Positions 51,548-59,429 of a stretch of 64,000 nucleotides of DNA are shown here, in pieces. Position 1 is the first letter of the stretch, and each line of letters begins with the position of its first letter. Where the stretch lies: NCBI RefSeq assembly GCF_019130065.1, contig NZ_JAHSPG010000002.1, positions 62,001-126,000 of the forward strand, in the 5' to 3' direction. Origin of the DNA: Pinibacter aurantiacus. Lineage in GTDB: Bacteria > Bacteroidota > Bacteroidia > Chitinophagales > Chitinophagaceae. Both the position numbers and the translations under genes were made by a program. Under the pieces are notes generated by a model. That model did not search any database. It saw only the letters and a list, made by a program, of their open reading frames with translations, and had not been told where the DNA came from.

Positions 51548-52198
51548 CTATCCCGGCATTCTCGTAATATATTTTTCGATCTGTTTGATTTGATCTACTA
51601 TTTGAGGCGTAGTTGGTTTTAATGCTTTTGCTTTTTTGAAGAAATCTTTTGCAGCGCGGAACTCTCTTTTTGTCATCATAATGCTGCACATTTGAAGGTA
51701 GGCTGCTGCTTCGTTTTCTTTATCGGGAAGACCTTTGCGGATCGCAGAACGGATATAGTTTTCCGCTTGTCTAAGGTCATTCTTCTGCATAGACACCATT
51801 CCCAGTTGCAGCAAACTAGCGCCTTCTGCTTCTTTCATCGGCATACCAAGGTCCAAACCTTTCTTCATGTGTTTTTCCGCGCCGGTGAAATCCTGTTTCA
51901 TCATCGCGATATTACCTTTCAGGGTATAATAAACCGAACGGATTGGTTTGTATAAAAGACCAGGAAATTTGATGGTATTCAACACTCTTTCCGCGCCGTC
52001 CATATCACCGGATTCCATATACTCCTGGATCAGGCGAAGCGGACCGAAGAAGAAATGACTGAAAATTAAGATAACTGCTACTAAATAAAGAACGAAAGAC
52101 GGCCAAAAACCGAAGGCTACCGTACATGCAATGGCTAAAACAAGAAACACGATTCCCAGCGGAAGCCTGTATTTAATGACCCAATTGTAAAATTTCAT
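51548..52198 (-). CDS. TPR-containing membrane protein of unknown function
   Basis: 216 residues. Two N-terminal transmembrane segments (about 12-32 and 35-52) then at least three TPR units (for example GDMDGAERVLNTIKFPGL, LQLGMVSMQKNDLRQAENYI, LQMCSIMMTKREFRAAKDFF). Helical repeats would face the cytoplasm or periplasm. No enzymatic motif. It is divergent from the Wadjet gene jetA. Confidence 0.72.
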   Translation of the reverse strand: MKFYNWVIKYRLPLGIVFLVLAIACTVAFGFWPSFVLYLVAVILIFSHFFFGPLRLIQEYMESGDMDGAERVLNTIKFPGLLYKPIRSVYYTLKGNIAMMKQDFTGAEKHMKKGLDLGMPMKEAEGASLLQLGMVSMQKNDLRQAENYIRSAIRKGLPDKENEAAAYLQMCSIMMTKREFRAAKDFFKKAKALKPTTPQIVDQIKQIEKYITRMPG

Positions 52199-52240
52199 TG
52201 TGAAAGACTTTTTTTGAAAGAGTGCAAAGATAGAGAAGGA

Positions 52241-52410
52241 ACGCAGATTTTGATGATTTTGAAGATCGGTTATGATTTTTTTGTTTTTTAAGAGCCTATA
52301 GTATCTAACTCTCTGGTTTTCATTTGCGAAGCTTCAAAACCTATAAAATCTTAATAAACCTTAATAATCATGAAAATCTGCCTGCCCGAATAAAATTCAT
52401 TCAGGCGGGC
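52241..52410. repeat. Inverted-repeat region upstream of jetA
   Basis: Left ACGCAGATTTTGATGATTTTG and right AATCATGAAAATCTGC form a long imperfect palindrome, followed by a CCTGCCCGAAT / ATTCAGGCGGG hairpin (52381-52410) about 28 nt before the jetA start. It lies between divergent genes. Confidence 0.7.
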
Positions 52411-52437
52411 GTTCCTGTTTTTCCCTATCTTGCCGCA

Positions 52438-53913
52438 ATGGCCGGGATCGATATTTCATTATTATTTAACTCATCTTCTGCGATACAGATCATTCGCATG
52501 CGCAACGCCGCATGGGTATTGCCGTTTTTGTACGATGTATTTAAAGAAAACAATGTATTCTTTATTTCCGAAACAAAACTGGCAACTCACCTGGCGGAAA
52601 CACTTGCCATGCACGTGGACGGAACAGAAGATCTGGAAGAAGCAAAAATTGAATTTGGGGAAGATGAAGAAAGCCGTGCCCGGAAATACCTGGTGAACTG
52701 GGTGCAAAAAAGAGTGCTGCAGGATTTCCCGGACAATGATGGCAACACGCAATATCAACTGAGTGCACATACGGAGAAGATATTTCAATGGTTTCAGACA
52801 TTAGGCCGTAGAGATTTTGTGGGTACAGAGAGCCGCTTCAAAATGTTATTCTCTTCTTTGCGCGATATCGTAGAAAAAACCGAAGATGATCGCACTGCGC
52901 GCCTCGAAGATTTGAAAAACAAACGCGCCGCTATTGACAAAGAGATCCAAAGACTCGAACATGGCGCTACCGTTGAGGTTTATAACAATGCCCAGGTGCA
53001 GGAAAGGCTGGAGCTTTTTACAAGATTGTGTTACGAACTGCTGAGCGATTTTCGTGAAGTGGAAGATAATTTTAAAGGAATACACCGCTCTATCGTAGAG
53101 CATCACACGAAAGCAGAATTAAACAAAGGCGCCATTGTTGGCTATGCATTTGAAGCTTACGATGCGCTGCGCAACAGCGACCAGGGAAAGAGTTTCTATG
53201 CGTTTTGGGATTTTCTTATTTCCCGTGCCGGTCAGGAAGAATGGCGCGAACTTACGGAGCAATTGCTAGACTTGCTGTACGACAGAAATATAGAAGCGAA
53301 CAATGATTTCCTGCAGAACATAAAGACAATGCTGCTTCAGCAAGGCAAAAGCGTGTACGAAGCAAATGATAAAATGGCGGAAAAGTTAAGCCGCATTATT
53401 ACCGAGAAAGAAATTGCCCGACATAAAAGATTGCGCACGCAAATCAGCAACATTAAAGAGCTGGTGCTGGCCAATCAGCAGGAAGACGATATTACTTGCG
53501 GCATTGCGGTGGGCGAACCTGTCAGCATCAAGCTGATCATGGATCGCAAGTTGAATCTGCAACAGAAAGCGCAATCTGTAGTTATTACACAACCTAACAA
53601 TGCGGATGAACACATTGCAGACATGGAGCGCTTCAGCCGAATGATCAATACAAGTTTTATTGACAAGAAAAGGCTTTGGCAAAAAGTGGAAGATGTTCTA
53701 AAACAAAAACAAACCGCTACTTTAAAAGAAGTATTGGAAATAAACGGACTTGACAATGGCATACCGGAAGTTGTTTCTTACTACAGTTTTGTAAAAGACA
53801 AAGGCTCCCGCGTGCAAATTTTGGAGAACATGACAGAGCACATCAGCATAAACGAGGAGCAAACGAAGTTTATTGAAGTGCCGTATTTGCTTTTCAGTCG
53901 AAAAGCCAATTAA
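52438..53913 (+). CDS. jetA: Wadjet anti-plasmid protein JetA (DUF3375)
   Basis: 491 residues from ATG 52438, the DUF3375 family length; the TTG at 52324 would add 38 residues translated from an inverted-repeat region. Kleisin subunit of the type I Wadjet SMC complex: bridges the JetC ATPase heads and binds JetB. Features: N-terminal winged-helix-like ISLLFNSSSAIQIIRMRNA AWVLPFLYDVF (about 1-60), a long helical middle with coiled-coil character and a second winged-helix-like C-terminus (IPEVVSYYSFVKDKG). The TAA stop lies on the first base of a family B palindrome; jetB follows after about 100 bp. Confidence 0.9.
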   Translation: MAGIDISLLFNSSSAIQIIRMRNAAWVLPFLYDVFKENNVFFISETKLATHLAETLAMHVDGTEDLEEAKIEFGEDEESRARKYLVNWVQKRVLQDFPDNDGNTQYQLSAHTEKIFQWFQTLGRRDFVGTESRFKMLFSSLRDIVEKTEDDRTARLEDLKNKRAAIDKEIQRLEHGATVEVYNNAQVQERLELFTRLCYELLSDFREVEDNFKGIHRSIVEHHTKAELNKGAIVGYAFEAYDALRNSDQGKSFYAFWDFLISRAGQEEWRELTEQLLDLLYDRNIEANNDFLQNIKTMLLQQGKSVYEANDKMAEKLSRIITEKEIARHKRLRTQISNIKELVLANQQEDDITCGIAVGEPVSIKLIMDRKLNLQQKAQSVVITQPNNADEHIADMERFSRMINTSFIDKKRLWQKVEDVLKQKQTATLKEVLEINGLDNGIPEVVSYYSFVKDKGSRVQILENMTEHISINEEQTKFIEVPYLLFSRKAN

Positions 53914-54007
53914 TAACTGAACGACTGAATAACTGAATAACTGATGTTTCTCGGCGAGATGCTCAATAAACTTCAGTTATTCAGTTATTCAGTTATTCAA
54001 TAATTCA
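53911..54007. repeat. Family B palindrome between jetA and jetB
   Basis: TAATAACTGAACGACTGAA arm and inverse TTCAGTTATTCAGTTATTC arm; covers the complete gap between two operon partners, from the jetA stop to 6 nt before the GTG of jetB. Confidence 0.85.
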
Positions 54008-54012
54008 AAAAC

Positions 54013-54618
54013 GTGGAATTAAAAACACAAACAAAAATCCTTCCTTACACGCAGGTCTTCATTAAACTGCTGAAAGGGCCGGTAGAATATATTGAGAAAA
54101 ATACGTGGGAAAAACTGCTGCAGTATAAATCTGAACTCGCGGTGTTTGTGCAGCAGCTTGGATTAACCCTCGTGCTGGATGAAGAAGATGGTTATGCTTA
54201 TGTAAAGCACACTATTAGCGAAGAAGATGATGATGCAGCGGTAAGCTGGATGCAGCGCCGTTCCTTCACTTATGATGAAAGCGTGCTGCTCGTTTTGTTG
54301 CGCGATATGATGGCGGAGTTTGAAGTAGGCGAAGCAACGAGCCGCGAACTGATCAAGAAGAGAAGAGAAATAAAAGAATACGCTGAATTGTTTTTTAAAG
54401 AAAACGCCAGCCGTGTAAAATTCATTCGCGAACTGGATCGCCTGATTGATCGTGCGGAAGAAAATGGTTTCATTGACAAAATGGAAAACAATGACATTTT
54501 GGATGAACAAAAATTCAGAATAAAAAAGATCATCAAGGCACGTGTAGATGGTGAAATATTAGATCAATTTAAACAGCAACTGGAAGAACATGCAGTTAAA
54601 CGTATTCAACACGGATAG
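54013..54618 (+). CDS. jetB: Wadjet anti-plasmid protein JetB (DUF4194)
   Basis: 201 residues, starts with GTG. DUF4194 protein, the KITE-type winged-helix subunit of the Wadjet complex, homologous in role to MukE. Visible: hydrophobic winged-helix core (FIKLLKGPVEYIEKNTWEKLLQY), an acidic beta region (LVLDEEDGYAYVKHTISEEDDD), and the conserved YDESVLLVLLRDMMAEFEVGE. It binds the kleisin JetA. Its 3' end overlaps jetC by 29 bp, showing a coupled operon. Confidence 0.92.
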   Translation: MELKTQTKILPYTQVFIKLLKGPVEYIEKNTWEKLLQYKSELAVFVQQLGLTLVLDEEDGYAYVKHTISEEDDDAAVSWMQRRSFTYDESVLLVLLRDMMAEFEVGEATSRELIKKRREIKEYAELFFKENASRVKFIRELDRLIDRAEENGFIDKMENNDILDEQKFRIKKIIKARVDGEILDQFKQQLEEHAVKRIQHG

Positions 54619-57600
54619 TAACAAGTCGGGGTTTCGCTTGCAATACATGGAGGTTTTCAATTGGGGAACGTTTGACGAAGTAATACATTCCATTCGTCCC
54701 GTTGGTGAAACGTCTTTGCTGACCGGTGCAAACGGCAGCGGCAAAACAACTTTTGTGGATGCGTTGTTAACGTTGATTGTACCTGAGAAAAAATACAGGT
54801 TCTACAACCAGTCATCCGGCAGTGAAAAGAAGGGAGATCGTACGGAAGATAGCTACGTAATGGGCGGATACGGAACGATCAACAGTGAAAGCACCAACAC
54901 AACCAAGACTTTATATTTAAGGGAGAACAAGGAAGAAGCTTATAGCATTTTGCTGGCAAATTTTGCCAACGAAGCTGATCAATACGTAACACTTTTCCAG
55001 GTTCGCTATTTCTCGGGCGGCGAAATGCAAAAGGTATTTGCTGTTGCGCATAAACCGCTGCATATTGAAGATGACTTCAGGCCGTTTGACCTCAATGGCA
55101 ACTGGAGACGCAGAATAGACACACAATACAACAAGGGAAGCCGCAAACAGGTGGAGTGGTTCAGCGCAGCGAGCCGCTACGCGCAAAGATTGGTGGAAGT
55201 GTTGGGCATGCAAAGTATACAGGCTCTGGCACTTTTCAACCAAACGGTTGGTATTAAAGTGCTGGGCAACCTGGATGAGTTCATCCGCATGCACATGCTG
55301 GAGCCAAGAAACATGGAAGATGTCTTCATTGAATTAAAAGAACACCTTGGCACTTTGCTGGATGCGCAACGCAACATTGAAAAAGCGGAAACGCAAATTG
55401 GTTTGCTGAAAGCGCTTTCGCAACACTATAATGAGTTTGACAAGTGCCGCGGGCAATTACAAACAAGTAAGCAGGAAGCGGAGACAGCAATTATCTGGAA
55501 CAGTTTTACGAAAAATAATTTGCTGTCACAAGCGATTAGCGAAACCAAAGAGTTGCTGAAAGATCTGCAAGAGCAATTAATAGACTGCAAGCGTTCCATT
55601 GATGACTTAAAAGAAAAAGAACGCAACACCCGAAATGAACTTGAGCAAAACAAAGCAGGGCAAAGGTTACACAATCTTGAACTTGAGTTGAAAGACTTAA
55701 ATGAAAAACTGCGCCTTGCGGAAAAAAATCACACATTGTTTGCCGAATGGGCAACCACCTTGCACATTGAAGAAGCCGACGCGACAGATGAAGCAAGCTA
55801 CAAACGCATTGTTGCAGAAAGCAAACGGGCTAAGCTTCGCCTCGAACGCGAACAACGATTGAATGATGACGATGATTTTGACGGGAAAAATATTCTGAAT
55901 AAATCAAAAGCAGAGAAAGACAATATTGAGCAGGAACTGAATGTGTTACTGCAATCAAAAAATAATATTCCGGGCCATTTAATTGCGCTGCGAAAAGATA
56001 TTTGCGCCAATCTAAAAATTGATACCAACGACCTTCCCTTTGCGGGCGAGTTAATGCAAGTGAAGCATGAAGAACATAACTGGGAACCGGCGCTGGAGAA
56101 ATTATTGTCCGGCTTTGCATTGCGTTTGCTGGTGCCGGAAAAGCATTACAAAAAAGTAAACAAGTATGTAAACAATACCAACTTGCGTTCGCGACTGGTG
56201 TATTATCATGTGGGCGAATCGGCGCTGGAATTGAATGCAGACGACAATACCGTTTTTCATAAACTCGATTTTCATCCGGAACATAAACTTACGCCCTGGA
56301 TTGAGCAGCAGGTCATTCGACAGTTTGACTACGTTTGCCTGCAGGATGAAAAAACACTTGACAGATATGACAAAGCGATCACGATAAATGGTCTGGTGAA
56401 GAATCGCGACAGGCATGAAAAAGATGACCGTCCCGATCGCAATGATCCTAGCCGCTATGTAATGGGCTGGAACAACGAAAAGAAAAAAGAGGCCTACATA
56501 AAGCGGAGAGAGGTTTTGGTAAAACAAATTAATGATGCGGAAGAAACATTGCAGCGCTGCAAACGAAAATCAGAAAGGTTACAGGCGCAATCTTTTGCTG
56601 TGATGCGCATTGAATCGCACGATGGATTTGGTAGTATCAATTTGCAAGGCATACAGCGCAACATCCGCAATGTAGAAGAGCAAATGGCTTCGCTGAAAGA
56701 AAGCAGCAATCAACTAAAAACGCTGACAAAACAACTGGAAGAAATTCTTTCGCAGTTATCGGCAAAAGATGATGAACGCACACAGATAGACAAACAGGTT
56801 GCGCGAAAAGAAATGGAGATGCAGGGGATGGAATTTGCTCAGCAACAGTTAATACCATTGTTCCAAAATATTAAGGAGCAGGACAAAGATCATTTGCTAC
56901 AGTTTCAACAGCAACATGCAGACGCGCTAGCAAATATCAGTTTGCAAAGCATAGATGCGAAATACAACGATCTCAAAGAGAAGATCAACAACCGCATTGC
57001 GGATCTTCAAGATACTTTGCGTAAAGAGGAAACTGCATTAAACAAAAGCATCAACCGCATTAAGAATCCATCTGTTGATATACAGCAACGTTTTCCCGAT
57101 TGGAGCGGCGACGTACAGCAGCTTTCCGATGATGCAGCCTATGCGTTGGAATATGTGGAATGGCTGCAAAAACTGGAGCAGGACAATTTGCCCAAATACA
57201 AAAAGGATTTCGAAAACTTCATTACCACTACCATGACCTACAAGATCGGTAGTCTTAATGAAGAAATGGAGAAATGGGAAAGGGAAATTAAAAACAGCAT
57301 CGTAAGACTTAACCAGTCGCTGGCGGGCATCAACTTCAACAGGTTGCCGGATACATTTATTCAACTGGGCATCCGCTCGATAAATGATGCGACGGTAAAG
57401 GCTTTCCGCAATCAATTGCTGGAAGCGTTGCCGCAAGCTTCGAACTGGCAGCAAAATAGTTTTGAAGATAAAGCCGCGCACTTCAGGGAAAAAATTCAGC
57501 CGTTGATCAGCAGCCTGGACGAAAGCGAAACCTACCGCAATCGTGTGCTGGATGTGCGCAACTGGTTTGAGTTTTGGGCAGATGAAAAATTCCGCAATAC

Positions 57601-57988
57601 CAACGAGCTGAAGAAAACGTACAGACAAATGGGCCAGCTTTCCGGTGGAGAAAAAGCGCAGCTTACCTACACCATTTTGTGTAGTGCCATTGCGTATCAA
57701 TTTGGCATTACGCGAGAAGGAAAGAACACCAAGAGCCTTCGCTTCATTGCCGTGGATGAAAGCTTTAGCAACCAGGATGAGGAAAAAGCAACTTACCTGA
57801 TGGAGCTTTGCAAACAATTGCATTTACAACTACTCGTGGTAACGCCGAGTGACAAAATTCAAATTGTGCAGGACTTCATTGCCCATGTGCATTTGGTGCA
57901 ACGCAAACCAAACGGAAGAAGCGTGATGTACAACATGACGATAAAAGAACTGAAAGAAAAATTTGAAGAGGAGCAGGTGGCGTCGTAA
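54590..57988 (+). CDS. jetC: Wadjet anti-plasmid protein JetC (SMC/MukB-like ATPase)
   Basis: 1132 residues. SMC-like ATPase motor that extrudes plasmid DNA loops. Walker A GANGSGKT at residues 46-53; ABC signature QLSGGEKAQ near 1016-1024; Walker B FIAVDESFSNQD near 1052-1063. Between them is a long charged coiled coil (for example KELLKDLQEQLIDCKRSIDDLKEKERN) with a hinge-like globular break near residues 450-620. Head and coil order is complete. Overlaps jetB by 29 bp and ends 35 bp before jetD. Confidence 0.95.
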   Translation: MQLNVFNTDSNKSGFRLQYMEVFNWGTFDEVIHSIRPVGETSLLTGANGSGKTTFVDALLTLIVPEKKYRFYNQSSGSEKKGDRTEDSYVMGGYGTINSESTNTTKTLYLRENKEEAYSILLANFANEADQYVTLFQVRYFSGGEMQKVFAVAHKPLHIEDDFRPFDLNGNWRRRIDTQYNKGSRKQVEWFSAASRYAQRLVEVLGMQSIQALALFNQTVGIKVLGNLDEFIRMHMLEPRNMEDVFIELKEHLGTLLDAQRNIEKAETQIGLLKALSQHYNEFDKCRGQLQTSKQEAETAIIWNSFTKNNLLSQAISETKELLKDLQEQLIDCKRSIDDLKEKERNTRNELEQNKAGQRLHNLELELKDLNEKLRLAEKNHTLFAEWATTLHIEEADATDEASYKRIVAESKRAKLRLEREQRLNDDDDFDGKNILNKSKAEKDNIEQELNVLLQSKNNIPGHLIALRKDICANLKIDTNDLPFAGELMQVKHEEHNWEPALEKLLSGFALRLLVPEKHYKKVNKYVNNTNLRSRLVYYHVGESALELNADDNTVFHKLDFHPEHKLTPWIEQQVIRQFDYVCLQDEKTLDRYDKAITINGLVKNRDRHEKDDRPDRNDPSRYVMGWNNEKKKEAYIKRREVLVKQINDAEETLQRCKRKSERLQAQSFAVMRIESHDGFGSINLQGIQRNIRNVEEQMASLKESSNQLKTLTKQLEEILSQLSAKDDERTQIDKQVARKEMEMQGMEFAQQQLIPLFQNIKEQDKDHLLQFQQQHADALANISLQSIDAKYNDLKEKINNRIADLQDTLRKEETALNKSINRIKNPSVDIQQRFPDWSGDVQQLSDDAAYALEYVEWLQKLEQDNLPKYKKDFENFITTTMTYKIGSLNEEMEKWEREIKNSIVRLNQSLAGINFNRLPDTFIQLGIRSINDATVKAFRNQLLEALPQASNWQQNSFEDKAAHFREKIQPLISSLDESETYRNRVLDVRNWFEFWADEKFRNTNELKKTYRQMGQLSGGEKAQLTYTILCSAIAYQFGITREGKNTKSLRFIAVDESFSNQDEEKATYLMELCKQLHLQLLVVTPSDKIQIVQDFIAHVHLVQRKPNGRSVMYNMTIKELKEKFEEEQVAS

Positions 57989-58023
57989 CAATTGAGTAAA
58001 AGATTTGTAGCATATTGAAATCA

Positions 58024-59160
58024 ATGACAAAACAGCAATTTATTTCGCAGCTTGAAAAGGCATACGCCAGCTATCTCGCTGACATTGTATTGGGCAAGGC
58101 ATTTGCTTCGATAGTTCTTCGTGGTGGAAAAAATGATCCTGTCACCACCATTGAATTGCACGAGCAGATGAAGTTCTTTCAACAGTCGGAAAAAACAGAG
58201 ACAAAATCAGGCTGGACAATTGAATGGGAAGAGTGGAACAGCAAAAAATTTGGCAGACAGCAGTGGCCAAAAAGTATTTCAGTACAGGAAGAAAGTGATC
58301 TGCTGTTTCTACTGAAAAAGGAAAAGGAAACTGAAGTTTTCAAATCGGCTGTTCAAATGTTGACTGAATGGAAACCTGAATTGCCACAATGGATATCTCA
58401 AAATGTACGAGACATTTTGCCGCTAAAAGAAGTATGGCCGTCGTTGAAGAAGGTTGTTGATTACCTGCTGGTAAATGATGTGAAAGAGTTTTATTTACGA
58501 AGTATTCCTGTGCCCGTTCATACAAAGTTTGTAGAGGACCATGGAAGAGTCATTGTAAGCCTGCTTAAATATTTAAAGCCGGAAAAGTTTTCTTCCCAAA
58601 TATCAGATTTAGAAAGCCTGTTGGATCTGCGGAGGAAGTCGTTTTTGTTCACAGCCCGCTGGCTGGATCGCGACTGTGCGAAAACTTTTACCAACAATAT
58701 GGTTGTATTGGGGATTACTCCCGAAGATTTGCAGGTGGTGAACTGGAAAATAGATAAAGTTATTCTTACAGAAAACGAAACTTCACTCTATCAGTTACCG
58801 GAACTGAAAAATACACTTGCCCTGTGTAGTAATGGGAAAACTGTTTCTCTGCTAAAGAATATTCCTCTGTTGGCAAATACAAGGTTGTTTTATTGGGGGG
58901 ATATGGATGATGAGGGTTTTCTTATGTTGAACCACCTGCGGCAATTTTACCCGCTTGCCCAAAGCGTCATGATGGATCAGCCAACACTTGACCTGCACGA
59001 AGCAGAGATAACAATTCAACCGGTGAAGTATAAGAATATTGACATGCCTGGTTTGAAACCTTCCGAATATGCAGCCTACAAAATGTTAGCAGAAAGAAAC
59101 GGTCGTTTAGAACAGGAGCAGCTACAACATCTTTACATTAGTAAGTGCGTGACGGATTAA
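58024..59160 (+). CDS. jetD: Wadjet anti-plasmid endonuclease JetD (Toprim domain)
   Basis: 378 residues from ATG 58024 (a TTG three codons upstream is also possible). N-terminal DUF3322 region and C-terminal Toprim (DUF2220) nuclease. Toprim acidic residues: the Glu in VILTENETSL and the DxD of LFYWGDMDDEGF, then metal-site neighbours. In Wadjet the JetD dimer cleaves the plasmid DNA after JetABC has extruded it. Completes the canonical type I order A-B-C-D. A half family A repeat follows the stop. Confidence 0.93.
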   Translation: MTKQQFISQLEKAYASYLADIVLGKAFASIVLRGGKNDPVTTIELHEQMKFFQQSEKTETKSGWTIEWEEWNSKKFGRQQWPKSISVQEESDLLFLLKKEKETEVFKSAVQMLTEWKPELPQWISQNVRDILPLKEVWPSLKKVVDYLLVNDVKEFYLRSIPVPVHTKFVEDHGRVIVSLLKYLKPEKFSSQISDLESLLDLRRKSFLFTARWLDRDCAKTFTNNMVVLGITPEDLQVVNWKIDKVILTENETSLYQLPELKNTLALCSNGKTVSLLKNIPLLANTRLFYWGDMDDEGFLMLNHLRQFYPLAQSVMMDQPTLDLHEAEITIQPVKYKNIDMPGLKPSEYAAYKMLAERNGRLEQEQLQHLYISKCVTD

Positions 59161-59201
59161 AGTTGTGGTGAAATTAGAGATCACCGTTCGCATCTCAAAG
59201 A

Positions 59202-59375
59202 TTACCACTAAGGCACTAAGGGCACTAAGCCTCACTAAGAAATTTTTTAAACCACAGAGTTCGCGGAGGTTTTTTTCACAGAGAAAAGGAGGGTGTGGAG
59301 CAACCCTCCTTTTTTCGTTCTTTCGTGCTAACAATTTTGTTGTGGAGACTCTTCTCCTTTCCTCCGTGGTTAAAA
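59202..59375. repeat. Family A half element and family K palindrome downstream of jetD
   Basis: ATTACCACTAAGGCACTAAG (A left arm, no partner), then ACCACAGAGTTCGCGGAGG paired with CCTCCGTGGTTAAA at 59357, with a GGAGGGTG/CCCTCC hairpin (59288-59309) in the loop. Fills the jetD-OmpA convergent gap. Confidence 0.72.
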
Positions 59376-59380
59376 AAACA

Positions 59381-59404
59381 AAAATGCCCGCAACCGCGGG
59401 CACT
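59381..59404 (-). terminator. Rho-independent terminator of the OmpA-like gene
   Basis: On the minus strand GCCCGC, GGTT loop, GCGGGC, then ATTTTTG and TTTTTT. Confidence 0.85.
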
Positions 59405-59429
59405 TTGCTAGTGTGGATCTTTATCTATC

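Noticed and set aside
51432-51689. 85-codon frame overlapping the TPR membrane gene
   Set aside because: It reads through the family I palindrome and terminator and shares DNA with a better supported gene in another frame.
52438-59160. MukBEF or MksBEF chromosome condensin
   Set aside because: The fourth gene is a Toprim nuclease, and the kleisin and KITE proteins match DUF3375 and DUF4194, which identifies Wadjet rather than a housekeeping condensin.
223-59375. Palindromes as CRISPR arrays
   Set aside because: Arms are tandem short units in inverted orientation around a single loop; no regular repeat-spacer series and no cas genes are present.
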